Shown here: in pieces, positions 1 to 9,779 of the stretch
Layout: every line of letters starts with the position of its first letter
Position numbering within the stretch: the stretch's first letter is position 1
Assembly: GCF_003058225.1 (NCBI RefSeq)
Contig: NZ_QBUG01000003.1
Coordinates: 310,001-374,000 of the forward strand
Length of the DNA: 64,000 bases
Reading direction: 5' to 3'
Origin: Promicromonospora sp. AC04
GTDB taxonomy: Bacteria; Actinomycetota; Actinomycetes; Actinomycetales; Cellulomonadaceae
The notes under the pieces: model-generated
What the model was told of the DNA's origin: nothing
The model's input: the letters and a program-made list of their open reading frames with translations, nothing else
The model's database searches: none
Translations under genes and position numbers: made by a program

Positions 1-2580
1 GAGGCCGTCGCCCTGATGTGGCGTGCGTCGAGGGCCAAAGAGGGATACGTCGTCCTGGACGCCGACCTGTTCGGGCAGTCGCTTGCCGTGGCGAAGGGCC
101 GCGCCGAGGCGATCGGCCTCCCGGTCGTCGTCGCTGACCTCGCCGAGGGCCTGCAGGCAGGCCTCGCAGCAGCGGTGTCCGACGGCGGTGCGCTGCCCGC
201 CGGCCAGCTGGTCGGCCTCGTGGTCCAGCAGGCGGGCGCATCGGGCCGCGTGCTCGACGCGCGCGGCGTGGTCGCCGAGGCCAAGGCCGCCGGCGCGCTC
301 GTCACCGTCGCCACGGACCTGCTCGCCCTGACGCTCCTGGCCAGCCCCGGCGAGCTCGGCGCCGACATCTCGGTTGGCTCCGCGCAGCGGTTCGGCGTCC
401 CGCTGTTCTACGGCGGCCCGCACGCCGCCTACATGGCGGTCAAGAAGGGCCTCGAGCGTCAGCTCCCCGGCCGTCTGGTCGGCGTCTCGATCGACGTCGA
501 CGGCGCCGCCGGCTACCGCCTCGCCCTGGCCACCCGCGAGCAGCACATCCGCCGCGAGAAGGCCACGAGCAACATCTGCACCGCTCAGGCCCTGCTAGCC
601 ATCGTGGCCAGCATGTACGCGGTCTACCACGGCCCGGAAGGCCTCAAGGCGATCGCAACAAGGGTCCACACCCACGCCGCCACCCTGGCAGCGGCCCTCA
701 CCGCGGCCGGTGTCGAGATCGAGCACAACGCCTTCTTCGACACGGTCCGCGCGGTCGTCCCGGGCAAGGCCGAGCAGCTTCGGACGGCGGCCGCAGAGGC
801 GGGCTACAACCTCTTCGTCCCCGACGCCGACCACATCCAGATCACCACCGACGAGACCACGACGTCGGCCGATATCGCAACGGTCGCCACCGCCCTCCTG
901 ACCACCCTGGGTCTGGAGCCGACCCCCACCGCAGAAGCCAACTCGGTGCAGGGAGCGGAGAAGTCGGCGAATGCTCGCGCGGGAGTAATCCTTCCCGAAG
1001 TGGAGGGCGCCCTGGCGCCCGTGAACGCTCCCGCACGAGCGTTCGCCGACTTCTCCGCGGACGCAACCCCAGCGATCCCCGCCGAGCTCATGCGAACAAC
1101 GCAGTACCTCCAGCACCCCATCTTCCACAGCCACCGCTCCGAGACCAGCATGCTCCGCTATCTGCGCAAGCTCTCGGACAAGGACCTGGCCCTGGACCGC
1201 ACCATGATCCCGCTGGGCTCCTGCACCATGAAGCTCAACGCCACCGCCGAGATGGAGGCCATCTCCTGGCCCGGCTTCGCGGACATCCACCCGTACGCCC
1301 CGGTCGACCAGACCCAGGGCTACACCGAGCTCGTCACCGCGCTGGAGAGCCAGCTCGCCGAGATCACCGGCTACGCCGCCGTCTCCGTGCAGCCCAACGC
1401 GGGCAGCCAGGGCGAGTTCGCCGGCCTGCTCGCGATCAAGGGCTACCACGCGTCGCGCGGCGAGGAGCACCGCGACATCGTGCTCATCCCGGCGTCCGCG
1501 CACGGCACCAACGCGGCCTCGGCGGCGCTCGCGGGCCTGCGCGTCGTGGTGGTGTCCACGGCGGACGACGGCGAGATCCTGCTCGACGACCTGCGCGCCA
1601 AGCTCGACCAGTACGGTCCGCAGGTGGCGGGCATCATGATCACCTACCCGTCCACGCACGGCGTGTACGAGGAGCACGTGCGCGAGGTCTGCGACCTGGT
1701 GCACGAGGCCGGCGGCCAGGTGTACATCGACGGCGCCAACCTCAACGCGCTGGTCGGCCTGGCCCGGCCGGGCGAGTTCGGCGGCGACGTCTCGCACCTG
1801 AACCTGCACAAGACGTTCTGCATCCCGCACGGCGGCGGTGGCCCCGGCGTGGGCCCGGTCGCGGTGGCCGAGCACCTCGTGCCGTTCCTCCCCAGCGACC
1901 CGACGCCGGGCGTCGGGGCCGGCGAGGCCGGGGCGGCGGGCATCCCCGTGGCCTCGACGCGCTACGGCTCCGCCGGCATCCTGCCGATCTCGTACGCCTA
2001 CGTGGCCCTGATGGGACCGGACGGGCTGACCGAGGCGACCAAGGCCGCCGTCCTCACCGCCAACTACGTGGCGAGCCGGCTCGACCCGCACTTCCCCGTG
2101 CTCTACACGGGTCCGAACGGCCTGGTGGCGCACGAGTGCATCCTCGACCTGCGCAAGATCACCGCCGAGACCGGCGTGACCGCGGAGGACGTCTCCAAGC
2201 GCCTCATGGACTACGGCTTCCACGCCCCCACGCTCGCGTTCCCGGTGCCGGGCACGCTCATGGTGGAGCCCACGGAGTCGGAGGACCTCGCGGAGCTCGA
2301 CCGGTTCGTCGACGCGATGATCGCCATCCGCGGCGAGATCGACGCCGTCGCGGCCGGCCGTTGGACCGCCGAGGACTCGCCGCTGCGCGGTGCGCCGCAC
2401 ACCGCGGCGTCGGTCATGACGGACGAGTGGGACAAGCCGTACTCGCGCGAGCTGGCCGCGTTCCCCGTCGCGTCGCTGCGCGGGAACAAGTACTGGCCGC
2501 CGGTGCGCCGCATCGACGGCGCCAAGGGCGACCGCAACCTGGTCTGCTCGTGCCCGCCGGTCGAGGCCTACGCCGAGTGA
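1..2580 (+). CDS. gcvP: Glycine dehydrogenase (decarboxylating), P-protein, 5' partial
   Basis: PLP enzyme of the glycine cleavage system: it decarboxylates glycine and passes the aminomethyl group to lipoyl-GcvH. The frame is open from base 1, so the start lies outside the window; 859 codons are seen and the family is usually about 950 long. The second half has GSCTMKLN (near 1215) and the PLP-lysine motif [16 protein letters not shown] (Lys codon 1810-1812). gcvT and gcvH follow on the same strand. Oddity: the linker between the two homologous halves holds a 28-bp inverted repeat (957-1056) that stays in frame and adds about 35 residues. Function is certain; the start cannot be seen. Confidence 0.97.
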   Translation, partial: EAVALMWRASRAKEGYVVLDADLFGQSLAVAKGRAEAIGLPVVVADLAEGLQAGLAAAVSDGGALPAGQLVGLVVQQAGASGRVLDARGVVAEAKAAGALVTVATDLLALTLLASPGELGADISVGSAQRFGVPLFYGGPHAAYMAVKKGLERQLPGRLVGVSIDVDGAAGYRLALATREQHIRREKATSNICTAQALLAIVASMYAVYHGPEGLKAIATRVHTHAATLAAALTAAGVEIEHNAFFDTVRAVVPGKAEQLRTAAAEAGYNLFVPDADHIQITTDETTTSADIATVATALLTTLGLEPTPTAEANSVQGAEKSANARAGVILPEVEGALAPVNAPARAFADFSADATPAIPAELMRTTQYLQHPIFHSHRSETSMLRYLRKLSDKDLALDRTMIPLGSCTMKLNATAEMEAISWPGFADIHPYAPVDQTQGYTELVTALESQLAEITGYAAVSVQPNAGSQGEFAGLLAIKGYHASRGEEHRDIVLIPASAHGTNAASAALAGLRVVVVSTADDGEILLDDLRAKLDQYGPQVAGIMITYPSTHGVYEEHVREVCDLVHEAGGQVYIDGANLNALVGLARPGEFGGDVSHLNLHKTFCIPHGGGGPGVGPVAVAEHLVPFLPSDPTPGVGAGEAGAAGIPVASTRYGSAGILPISYAYVALMGPDGLTEATKAAVLTANYVASRLDPHFPVLYTGPNGLVAHECILDLRKITAETGVTAEDVSKRLMDYGFHAPTLAFPVPGTLMVEPTESEDLAELDRFVDAMIAIRGEIDAVAAGRWTAEDSPLRGAPHTAASVMTDEWDKPYSRELAAFPVASLRGNKYWPPVRRIDGAKGDRNLVCSCPPVEAYAE
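957..1056. repeat. 28-bp inverted repeat inside the gcvP coding sequence
   Basis: The arms 957-984 and 1029-1056 are reverse complements with two mismatches. The 44-bp loop contains a second small palindrome, GGGCGCC-CT-GGCGCCC. The element is in frame. Because it is palindromic, it encodes similar peptides ([17 protein letters not shown]) on both strands. It looks like a REP or MITE-type palindrome accepted in the flexible linker of GcvP. I found no second copy in this window. Confidence 0.8.
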
Positions 2581-2602
2581 GCTGTCCGACCATGCCGGGG
2601 TT

Positions 2603-2642
2603 GTCAGGCCCACGGATCACCCAGGTGAGCCGTACGTCTGAC
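2603..2642. repeat. Imperfect palindrome between gcvP and gcvT
   Basis: The 19-bp arms 2603-2621 and 2624-2642 match at 15 of 19 positions around a 2-base centre. The ends (GTCAG/CTGAC) and the centre (TCACC/GGTGA) match the perfect palindrome at 21657-21696. It lies 26 bases before the gcvT start codon, so it may act on the mRNA between the two genes rather than ending transcription. Confidence 0.6.
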
Positions 2643-2667
2643 CCGTCGCTGACGAGAGGATTGATCC

Positions 2668-3837
2668 ATGGGTGAGGACCGCAAGACCCCGCTGTACGAC
2701 GAGCACGTGGCGCTCGGCGCCTCGATGACGCCGTTCGGCGGCTGGCTGATGCCGCTGCGCTACACGTCCGACCTGGCCGAGCACCGGGCCGTGCGCGAGG
2801 CCGCCGGCCTGTTCGACCTGTCGCACATGGGCAACATCAACGTGACGGGGCCCGACGCCGCGGCGTTCCTCGACCACGCCCTAGTCGGCTACATCTCGAA
2901 GGTCCGCGAGATGGGCGCGCGCTACTCGATGATCTGCGCCGAGGACGGCAGCGTGCTGGACGACCTGATCGTCTACCACCACGCCCCCGGCGAGTACTCC
3001 GTCATCGCGAACGCGGCCAACGCCGAGCTCGTGCTGGGCAAGCTGCAGGAGCGCACCGCCGGGTTCGACGTGGTGCTCAAGGACGTCCAGCCGGGTCAGG
3101 CGCTGATCGCGGTGCAGGGTCCGCGGGCCGTCGAGATCATGCTCGCCACCGCGGGTCTCGTGGAGGACGCCGAGATCTCGGGCGGCACCGCGTTCGCCGA
3201 CCTCAAGTACTACGCCTGCATGGGCATGCGGTTCCAGGGCGAGCCGCTGCTCGTGGGTCGCACCGGCTACACCGGCGAGGACGGGTTCGAGCTCTGGGTC
3301 CCCGCCGACCGGGCCGTGGCGCTCTGGCGCGCCCTGCTCGGGGCGGGCGAGCCCCTCGGGCTGGTCCCGGCCGGCCTCTCGGCCCGCGACTCGCTGCGGC
3401 TCGAGGCAGGCATGCCGCTCTACGGCCACGAGCTCGACACCACGACCACGCCCTTCGAGGCGGGGATGGGTCGCGTGGTGCGTCTCGACAAGGTGTCGGA
3501 CGACGGCACGCCGGTCCCCTTCGTCGGCCGGGACGCCCTGGCCGCACGCAAGGAGTCTGCGCCCGCGCGCGTGCTCGTGGGGTTGCGCGGCGAGGGCCGG
3601 CGCCCGGCGCGCGCGGACTACGAGGTCGTGCTGCGCGGCGCCGGTGCCGAGCCCGGGGCACCGGTCGGGCGCGTGACGTCCGGTGCGCCGTCGCCCACGC
3701 TCGGCTACCCGATCGCGATGGCGTACGTGACGCCCGAGGTGTCGGCCGAGGGCACCGAGCTCGCGGTCGACGTCCGCGGGCGGGCCGAACCGTTCGTGGT
3801 CGTGCCCATGCCGTTCTACCGTCGTCCCCAGAACTGA
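2668..3837 (+). CDS. gcvT: Aminomethyltransferase, T-protein of glycine cleavage
   Basis: Transfers the one-carbon unit from aminomethyl-lipoyl GcvH to tetrahydrofolate and releases ammonia. The 389 residues are close to the usual family length. Family signatures are the N-terminal MTPFGGWLMPLRY, LFDLSHMG, the VLDDLIVY stretch with the conserved Asp, and GYTGEDGFE. A GAGAGG ribosome-binding site precedes ATG 2668. It lies 87 bases after gcvP, across a palindrome, and 34 bases before gcvH, which fits a gcvPTH operon that feeds one-carbon units to folate. Confidence 0.97.
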   Translation: MGEDRKTPLYDEHVALGASMTPFGGWLMPLRYTSDLAEHRAVREAAGLFDLSHMGNINVTGPDAAAFLDHALVGYISKVREMGARYSMICAEDGSVLDDLIVYHHAPGEYSVIANAANAELVLGKLQERTAGFDVVLKDVQPGQALIAVQGPRAVEIMLATAGLVEDAEISGGTAFADLKYYACMGMRFQGEPLLVGRTGYTGEDGFELWVPADRAVALWRALLGAGEPLGLVPAGLSARDSLRLEAGMPLYGHELDTTTTPFEAGMGRVVRLDKVSDDGTPVPFVGRDALAARKESAPARVLVGLRGEGRRPARADYEVVLRGAGAEPGAPVGRVTSGAPSPTLGYPIAMAYVTPEVSAEGTELAVDVRGRAEPFVVVPMPFYRRPQN

Positions 3838-3871
3838 ACCCCTCTCACTCCCGGAACCGCAAGGAGCTGTC

Positions 3872-4243
3872 ATGGCCGACTTCCCCGAGAACCTCAAGTA
3901 CACAACCGAGCACGAGTGGCTGGACGGGTCAACGCCCGCCGTCATCGGCGTGACCGACGTCGCTGCCGAAGCGCTCGGCGACGTCGTCTACCTGGAGCTG
4001 CCCGAGGTGGGCGCCACCATCGAGGCAGGCTCCGTGGTGGGCGAGATCGAGTCCACCAAGTCCGTGTCCGAGCTGTACTCACCGGTCAGCGGCACCGTCA
4101 CCGAGGTGAACACCGAGGCCGTGGACAACCCGGAGGTCGTCAACCAGGACCCGTACGGCAAGGGCTGGCTCTTCAAGGTCGAGGTTTCCGGCACGGGTGA
4201 GCTGCTCACCGCCGCGGAGTACGCCCAGCACACCGGGAGCTGA
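3872..4243 (+). CDS. gcvH: Glycine cleavage H-protein (lipoyl carrier)
   Basis: Small lipoylated shuttle of the glycine cleavage system. The 123 residues are the normal length. The lipoyl-lysine motif GEIESTKSVSELYSPVSG places the modified Lys at about residue 63. An AAGGAG ribosome-binding site precedes ATG 3872. It is the last gene of the operon. No lipoate ligase or lpd gene is nearby, so lipoylation must be encoded elsewhere. Confidence 0.97.
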   Translation: MADFPENLKYTTEHEWLDGSTPAVIGVTDVAAEALGDVVYLELPEVGATIEAGSVVGEIESTKSVSELYSPVSGTVTEVNTEAVDNPEVVNQDPYGKGWLFKVEVSGTGELLTAAEYAQHTGS

Positions 4244-4447
4244 CCGTTCCGGACCCCGGGAACGAGCGGGCGAAAATGCCTCCTGGCCACCTAATACGTA
4301 TCCGAAGGGCCAGTTCGGTCTCGGATCGGTAACAGTCCAAAATCTGCGTCAGAACTGCGTCATGAACTCCATGCGGACCGCTCTACCTCGTAGCAGCAAC
4401 CGTAGGTCGGAACCCCAGAACCGGCCGCTGTGTGGAGGAAAACGACC

Positions 4448-4672
4448 ATGACCGCGATGACCCTTGACCACCGTCTGCCCAGCCTCACTCGTCGTGAGCG
4501 GGTGATCCTGGCGAACCTCACCGAGGACGCCACACTCGAGCAGATCGCTCGACGCCTGTACGTCACCCGCAACACGGTGAAGACGCAGGTACGCAGCGTG
4601 TACCGCAAGCTCGGCGTGTCCTCGCGTGCAGAGGCGATCGCCAAGGCGAGCGAGTTCGAGATCGTCGCCTGA
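4448..4672 (+). CDS. Stand-alone LuxR-type helix-turn-helix protein
   Basis: A 74-residue protein made almost only of a LuxR/GerE DNA-binding domain: LTRRERVILANL, then TLEQIARRLYVTRNTVKTQV and YRKLGVSSRAEAIA. It has no receiver or sensor domain. ATG 4448 is chosen because GGAGG (4434-4438) sits 9 bases upstream; the earlier in-frame GTG at 4430 would overlap that site. Such single-domain LuxR proteins occur in actinobacteria as small regulators. The target is not visible, and neither neighbour is an obvious partner. Confidence 0.85.
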   Translation: MTAMTLDHRLPSLTRRERVILANLTEDATLEQIARRLYVTRNTVKTQVRSVYRKLGVSSRAEAIAKASEFEIVA

Positions 4673-4686
4673 CACGCAGTTCCCTG

Positions 4687-4720
4687 ACGACGGCGGTGCC
4701 ATCCCCAGTGGCGCCGTCGT
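4687..4720 (+). terminator. Hairpin after the LuxR-type gene
   Basis: ACGACGGCG (4687-4695) pairs with CGCCGTCGT (4712-4720) and is followed by CGTCTTCTGT. The hairpin lies between the LuxR-type gene and the Nudix gene. The U-tract is weak, as is usual in actinobacteria. Confidence 0.5.
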
Positions 4721-4750
4721 CGTCTTCTGTCCGGTGGGAGACTGCTCGGC

Positions 4751-5188
4751 ATGCAGGAGACCCTCATCAACGTGGTCGCCGCCGCGATCGTGGACGACCT
4801 GGACCACCCCACCCGGCTGCTCGCCGCCCGCCGTTCGGCGCCGGAGGCGCTCGCCGGCCGCTGGGAGTTCCCGGGCGGCAAGGTGGAGCCGGGCGAGGAG
4901 CAGCTCGACGCGCTGCATCGTGAGCTCGGCGAGGAGCTGGGCGTGCGGATCGCCGTCGGCGCCGAGCTCCCGGGGCCCGACGGCGGAGCGTGGCCCATCA
5001 CGACCAAGCACCGGATGCGGGTCTGGTTCGCGCGGCTGCAGTACGGCACGCCCGAACCGCTGGAGGACCACGACGAGCTGCGCTGGCTGACGGCGGCCGA
5101 GCTGGACGACGTCCAGTGGCTGGAGGGTGACGTCCAGATCGTGGCGGCCCTCGCTCGACACCTGGTGGGGTCAGCGGACGGCGGCTGA
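4751..5188 (+). CDS. Nudix hydrolase (MutT-like)
   Basis: Hydrolyses a nucleoside-diphosphate-linked substrate; housecleaning of oxidised nucleotides is the usual assumption. The 145 residues contain a complete Nudix box at about 43-65 (GKVEPGEE, REL, EELGV) preceded by WEFPGG, the pattern seen in MutT/CTP-pyrophosphohydrolase-type proteins. Its last 18 bases overlap the 3' end of the convergent ComB-like gene. Exact substrate unknown. Confidence 0.9.
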   Translation: MQETLINVVAAAIVDDLDHPTRLLAARRSAPEALAGRWEFPGGKVEPGEEQLDALHRELGEELGVRIAVGAELPGPDGGAWPITTKHRMRVWFARLQYGTPEPLEDHDELRWLTAAELDDVQWLEGDVQIVAALARHLVGSADGG

Positions 5189-5992
5189 GACGTTCCTGCG
5201 GCCGCGGGCCGCTGAGACGCGATGCCCGAGCGGCACGAACGCGCCGTCCATCAGCACCGGCACGACGTCGGTGGCGTCGACCTCCGTGGAGATCGTGACG
5301 TCGTCGGCGAACCCGGAGTCGAGCAGCTCCCGGCCGCTCGCCGTGCCGCCGACCGAGTCGACGATGTCCTTGGTGCCCTTCCACAGGGTGACGGTCGCAG
5401 CGGTCTCGGGGGAGATGCTGATGGCAGGCAGCATCGCGGTGAGCCGCGCGGCGATGGCGCCGACGGCGAGGTAGTCCTCGAGCGCAGGGCGCAACGTGTC
5501 GTCAGGCCACCGCTCGCCAACGGGGACGAGCACGACGTCGTGCCGGTCGGACGCGTCCAGGTGCGCGGCGGCGAGGCCGGCCACGGCCTTCGCGTTGCGC
5601 AGGCTGCCCGCGACGATCAGGGCGCCGCGGTTCGCGATGGTGTGGCAGATCTGGGCGGCGCTGGGCGACGGGATCACGAGGCGCTCGGCGTCGAGGTCCT
5701 GCAGCGACGCGGGCGAGATGCTGATGCCGTCCTCCCACCGCGGGCCGGCGAGGGCGGCGCGCATGGTGCGCGCGAGCCGGGCGGCGCCGGCGGGATCGTG
5801 ATACGGGAACGGGTACACGCCGGCGCCCTGTTCGCAGGCGACGGTGACCGTGGTCGAGAAGGAGAGGACGTCCACGACGACCACGAGCGACGAGCGCGCA
5901 TCGGTGGCGGTGAGGGCTAGTGCGCCGGAGATGCCCCAGTCCGTGCGCACACGGGCAGGACGCTGGTCGAAGGCGGGGGACGTGTTTGCCAC
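5171..5992 (-). CDS. ComB-like 2-phosphosulfolactate phosphatase family protein
   Basis: A 273-residue member of the ComB family, named for the phosphatase that makes sulfolactate in coenzyme M synthesis. The N-terminal strand VVVVDVLSFSTTVTVA and the later SAAQICHTIANRGALIVAGSLRNA are typical. Actinobacteria do not make coenzyme M, so the real substrate is unknown. The start is GTG 5992. It is divergent from the large secreted enzyme at 6148 and overlaps the Nudix gene tail to tail. Confidence 0.8.
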   Translation of the reverse strand: MANTSPAFDQRPARVRTDWGISGALALTATDARSSLVVVVDVLSFSTTVTVACEQGAGVYPFPYHDPAGAARLARTMRAALAGPRWEDGISISPASLQDLDAERLVIPSPSAAQICHTIANRGALIVAGSLRNAKAVAGLAAAHLDASDRHDVVLVPVGERWPDDTLRPALEDYLAVGAIAARLTAMLPAISISPETAATVTLWKGTKDIVDSVGGTASGRELLDSGFADDVTISTEVDATDVVPVLMDGAFVPLGHRVSAARGRRNVSAAVR

Positions 5993-6147
5993 GAACGCAT
6001 CGTAGTGTCACCTGTACTCGCCCATGTTTCGCTCTCGGTGAACAACGTTGCGGTTACGGCGCTATTCACACTCCGGTTGCCGGGTCATAACCTCGCCGCG
6101 CAACGCTGCCGAAGAACGCTGCCCCCGAGCCCCCCGAAGGACTGAGC

Positions 6148-9100
6148 ATGCGTCGAGTTGTCTCCGCAGGGTCACCTGCTAAGCCGGGAAGAACCTTGAC
6201 CAATGCGCTGACCTGCGGAATTACCGCCGCTCTCCTGGTGGCCCCGGCGAACGGAGCCTTCGCGGCGCCGTCCCCCGAGCCGGAGGACGTCCCCCGCAGC
6301 GGTGCCGCGCTGACCGCGCCGACGCCGTTCGCGAGCGCTCCGCTGCGGTCCGGCGAGGCCGTGGAAATTTCCGAAGATGTCACCCATCTCCCCCTCGATG
6401 ACGACGGCGACGCCATAGTCACCCGCCGCGAGGAGCAGCGCATCGCGCCGGGCCTGGAGCTCACCCGGTTCGCCCGGATGAGCGAGGACGGCTGGCTGAG
6501 CGGCGAGGTGCTGGTCGCGGATCTTGGCCCGGTGGGGGCGAACGGACGCGTCCAGAAGGGAAAGGCACAGGTCGGCTACATCGGCCCGGACCACATCGCG
6601 GGGAACGCCACCGTCTCCGAGATGGCCGCCGCCCGCGGTGCGATCGCCGCGGTGAACGGCGACTACTTCGACATCAACAACTCGGGCGCCGCGCTCGGCG
6701 CGAGCATCGACGACGGCACGCTGATCAAGTCGGCGTCCCCCGGCCGCGAACGCTCGGTCGCGTTCGGGTCCGACGGCGTCGGGCGCCTCGCGCAGGTCTT
6801 CCTCGAGGGTTCGGTGAGCTGGGCCTCGACGGGCGGCTCGGGGGTCGAGCCGGTCGAGACCGAGGTCCCGATCAGCGGCCTGAACGTCACCGCCCTGCCC
6901 CAGGCCGGCGTCGCCGTGTACGACGCCGGCTGGGGCACCTTCACGCGCACGCGCCCCCTTGCGGCCGGCGAGCAGGGCGTCGAGGTGACGGTCTCCGCCG
7001 ACGGCACCGTGGCCGCCGTCGGGCAGCCCACCGGCGGGCAGCTGGCCGACGGGACGCGCGCGGTCGTGGCCCGGCCCGGCGCCGCGGCCGACGCGCTGGC
7101 CGCCCTGCGCCCCGGCGACCACGTCGACCTGGCCTACGGCCTGCGCGAGGACGCGGGCGAGGTGGCCGTCGCCATCGGCGGCGGGCCGGAGGACCCGCTG
7201 CTGGAGGACGGCGAGGTCACGTCCGCGACCGGCGACCATGTCGAGCTGCGGCACCCGCGCACCGCGGTCGGCTTCGACGAGTCGGGCACCCGGGCGTACT
7301 TCGTGGTCGTCGACGGCCGCCAGACCCACAGCACCGGCATGAACCTCTACGACCTGGGCGAGCTCATGGCCCAGCTCGGCGCCGACGACGCGATCAACCT
7401 CGACGGCGGCGGCTCCTCCGAGATGGTCGCCCGGCTGCCCGGGGACGCCGGCAACACGATCCTGAACAGCCCGTCCGACGGCTACGAGCGCTCCGACGCG
7501 AACGGCCTCGGCCTGTACGTGCCGGCCGGCTCGGGCCGCGTCGCGGCCTTCGACGTGCGCACCACGGTCCCGGCCGACGACGCGGACCGTGTCTTCCCCG
7601 GCCTGCACCGCACCCTGGTCGGCAAGGGGTATGACGACGCCATGGGCCCCGTCGCGACCGAGCCGTCCTCGTGGCGGACCCGCGACGAGTCGGTCGCGTC
7701 GGTGCGCGACGGCGTGGTGACCGGCCGGAATCCCGGCAGCACGGTCGTCACCGCCGCGTCCCTGAGTCGCTGGGGCCTCGCCGACGGGTCCACCGAGGTC
7801 GAGGTGCTGGGCAAGCTGGTCCGGACCGGCGTGGACACGCCCGTCGTCGGGCTGGAGGACGCCGAGGCGACCGCGCCGCTCGTCCTCACCGGCTACGACG
7901 CGCAGGGGTTCTCCGCGCCGATCGAGGCGCGGGACGTCACCGTGACGGGAGGCGACGGCGTCGCCGAGCTCGTCCCCGCCGCCGACGGATCCTTCGAGGT
8001 CCGCGCGCTCGCGGAGGTCGGCGGCACGACCTTCGAGCTGTCGGTACCGGGCCCTGGCGGCCAGGACCTGACGACCGAGGTCGCCGTGACGGTCAGCCTG
8101 GAGGAGGACGTGGTCGCGGACTTCGCCGACGCCGCTTTCTGGACGTCCGCGCACGACCGCGCCCCGGGCGGCTCGGTGGCTCCCGCGGAGGGGCACGACG
8201 GCGCGGCCGGCCTGCGCGTGACCTACGACTTCACGCAGTCCACGGCCACACGGGGCCAGTACGCCGTGCTGCCCGAGGCCGCGTCCGGCGGCCGCGAGCT
8301 GCCCGGTTCGCCGCGCGCGGTGACGATGTGGGTGGACGGCGACGGCAACGGCGCCTGGCTGCGTCTCCAGGTCCGGCAGGGCGACGGTGTCGTGACGCAG
8401 CTCGACGGCCCGGAGGTCACCTGGACCGGCTGGCGGCAGGTCACCTTCCCGGTGCCCGACGGCGTCGCGTTCCCCCTGAAGCTGCAGCGCGTCCGCGCCC
8501 TGGAGACCACGGCCGGCCAGCAGTACACGGGCGCCCTGACCATCTCCGGCATCGCGGCGCAGGTGCCGCCCGCGGTGGACGCGCCCGAGGCCCCACGGGT
8601 GGAGGACAGGATCGTGGTCGCCGACGGCGCCACGGATACCGCGCCCCTACGCGTGGCAGTCATGTCGGACGCGCAGTTCGTGGCACGCGACCCCGAGTCC
8701 GGCGCGGTGGCCGGCGCTCGCGACGCGCTCCGCGAGATCGTCGCCGACGACCCGGACCTGCTGGTCATCAACGGCGACCTGGTGGACGAGGCCGCCCCGG
8801 AGGACTTCGACCTCGCCCGGCGCATCCTCACCGAGGAGCTCGAGGGTGCGGACTTCCCCTGGTACTACGTGCCGGGCAACCACGAGGTCATGGGCGGCTC
8901 GATCACCAACTTCGAGGAGGAGTTCGGCGAGCGGACCCGGGTCCTCGACGTCCCGACGCCGGGCCGGGCGGGCGGCACCACGCGGCTCATCATGCTCGAC
9001 TCGTCGGCGGGCCGCCTGGGCGCCGACTTCGCGCAGGTCCAGCTGCTGCGCAACGCGCTCGATGACGCCGCCACCGACAGCTCGGTCACCGGCGTCCTGG

Positions 9101-9762
9101 TGTTCGCGCACCACCCGCTCGACGACCCGCTGCCGACCAAGGCCAGCCAGCTCACCGACCGCCTCGAGGCGGACACGCTGCGCGGCTGGTACGAGGACTT
9201 CCGGGAGACGTCCGGCAAGTCGATAGCGTCGGTGAACGCGCACGTGGGCGTGTTCCACGCAAGCACGCAGGACGGCGTCCCGTACCTGGTCAACGGCAAC
9301 TCGGGCAAGGGCCCGGCGAGCACCCCGGCCGACGGCGGCTTCACCGGCTGGTCCATGCTCGGCGTCCGTCCGGCGTCGGGCCCGGTGTCCGGACCCACGC
9401 AGGGCGGCCGGCCCCGGGGCCCGTGGCTGACCTGGGAGGTCAACACGCGTGCCGAGGGGATCACGGTCTCCGGGCCGGAGTCGCTCGAGGTGGGCGAGTC
9501 CGCGGCGGTGGCCGCCGTCGTCGTGCAGGACGGGACGCGGGAGGTGCCGGTCGCGTGGCCGGTCTCGTCGAGCTGGGGCGGCGAGGGCGTGTGCACCACC
9601 GGCGAGAGCGGGCGTGCGGCCCTGCGGGAGTGCCCGCGCGGCACGGTGCTCGCGCTCGACCCGGACACGCACGAGCTGACCGCCCTGCGCGCGGGTGCGG
9701 CCACGCTGACCGTCACGGTCAACGGGGCGGCCGGAGAGCTGACCGTCAGCACGAGCCGATAG
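6148..9762 (+). CDS. Secreted phosphodiester glycosidase fused to a calcineurin-like phosphoesterase
   Basis: A 1204-residue exported protein with a signal peptide of about 40 residues. Residues about 80-460 look like a NAGPA-type phosphodiester glycosidase: AAVNGDYFDINNSG, TAVGFDESGTRAYFVVVDGR, and INLDGGGSSEMV near 416. Next come Ig-like segments and a jelly-roll-like region (about 660-830). A metallophosphoesterase follows from about 831: MSDAQF (the usual D-x-H is D-x-Q), NGDLVD, PGNHE, FAHHPL and NAHVGVFH. The last 110 residues look Ig-like. ATG 6148 follows GAAGGA. A glycan-phosphate or teichoic-acid-type substrate is inference. Confidence 0.85.
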   Translation: MRRVVSAGSPAKPGRTLTNALTCGITAALLVAPANGAFAAPSPEPEDVPRSGAALTAPTPFASAPLRSGEAVEISEDVTHLPLDDDGDAIVTRREEQRIAPGLELTRFARMSEDGWLSGEVLVADLGPVGANGRVQKGKAQVGYIGPDHIAGNATVSEMAAARGAIAAVNGDYFDINNSGAALGASIDDGTLIKSASPGRERSVAFGSDGVGRLAQVFLEGSVSWASTGGSGVEPVETEVPISGLNVTALPQAGVAVYDAGWGTFTRTRPLAAGEQGVEVTVSADGTVAAVGQPTGGQLADGTRAVVARPGAAADALAALRPGDHVDLAYGLREDAGEVAVAIGGGPEDPLLEDGEVTSATGDHVELRHPRTAVGFDESGTRAYFVVVDGRQTHSTGMNLYDLGELMAQLGADDAINLDGGGSSEMVARLPGDAGNTILNSPSDGYERSDANGLGLYVPAGSGRVAAFDVRTTVPADDADRVFPGLHRTLVGKGYDDAMGPVATEPSSWRTRDESVASVRDGVVTGRNPGSTVVTAASLSRWGLADGSTEVEVLGKLVRTGVDTPVVGLEDAEATAPLVLTGYDAQGFSAPIEARDVTVTGGDGVAELVPAADGSFEVRALAEVGGTTFELSVPGPGGQDLTTEVAVTVSLEEDVVADFADAAFWTSAHDRAPGGSVAPAEGHDGAAGLRVTYDFTQSTATRGQYAVLPEAASGGRELPGSPRAVTMWVDGDGNGAWLRLQVRQGDGVVTQLDGPEVTWTGWRQVTFPVPDGVAFPLKLQRVRALETTAGQQYTGALTISGIAAQVPPAVDAPEAPRVEDRIVVADGATDTAPLRVAVMSDAQFVARDPESGAVAGARDALREIVADDPDLLVINGDLVDEAAPEDFDLARRILTEELEGADFPWYYVPGNHEVMGGSITNFEEEFGERTRVLDVPTPGRAGGTTRLIMLDSSAGRLGADFAQVQLLRNALDDAATDSSVTGVLVFAHHPLDDPLPTKASQLTDRLEADTLRGWYEDFRETSGKSIASVNAHVGVFHASTQDGVPYLVNGNSGKGPASTPADGGFTGWSMLGVRPASGPVSGPTQGGRPRGPWLTWEVNTRAEGITVSGPESLEVGESAAVAAVVVQDGTREVPVAWPVSSSWGGEGVCTTGESGRAALRECPRGTVLALDPDTHELTALRAGAATLTVTVNGAAGELTVSTSR

Positions 9763-9779
9763 GACGGTAGATTTGCCCC

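Noticed and set aside
595-2613. Long open frame on the minus strand opposite gcvP
   Set aside because: GC-rich codon shadow: the translated product is Arg/Val/Gly-rich without any family pattern, and it lies fully within gcvP. The same applies to 6172-8196, 8647-9672 and 45042-46913.
6043-6050. CAACGTTG upstream of the phosphodiester glycosidase gene as another LacI operator
   Set aside because: A single 8-base match without the extended palindrome seen at 23648 and 24806, and no functional link; chance is likely.
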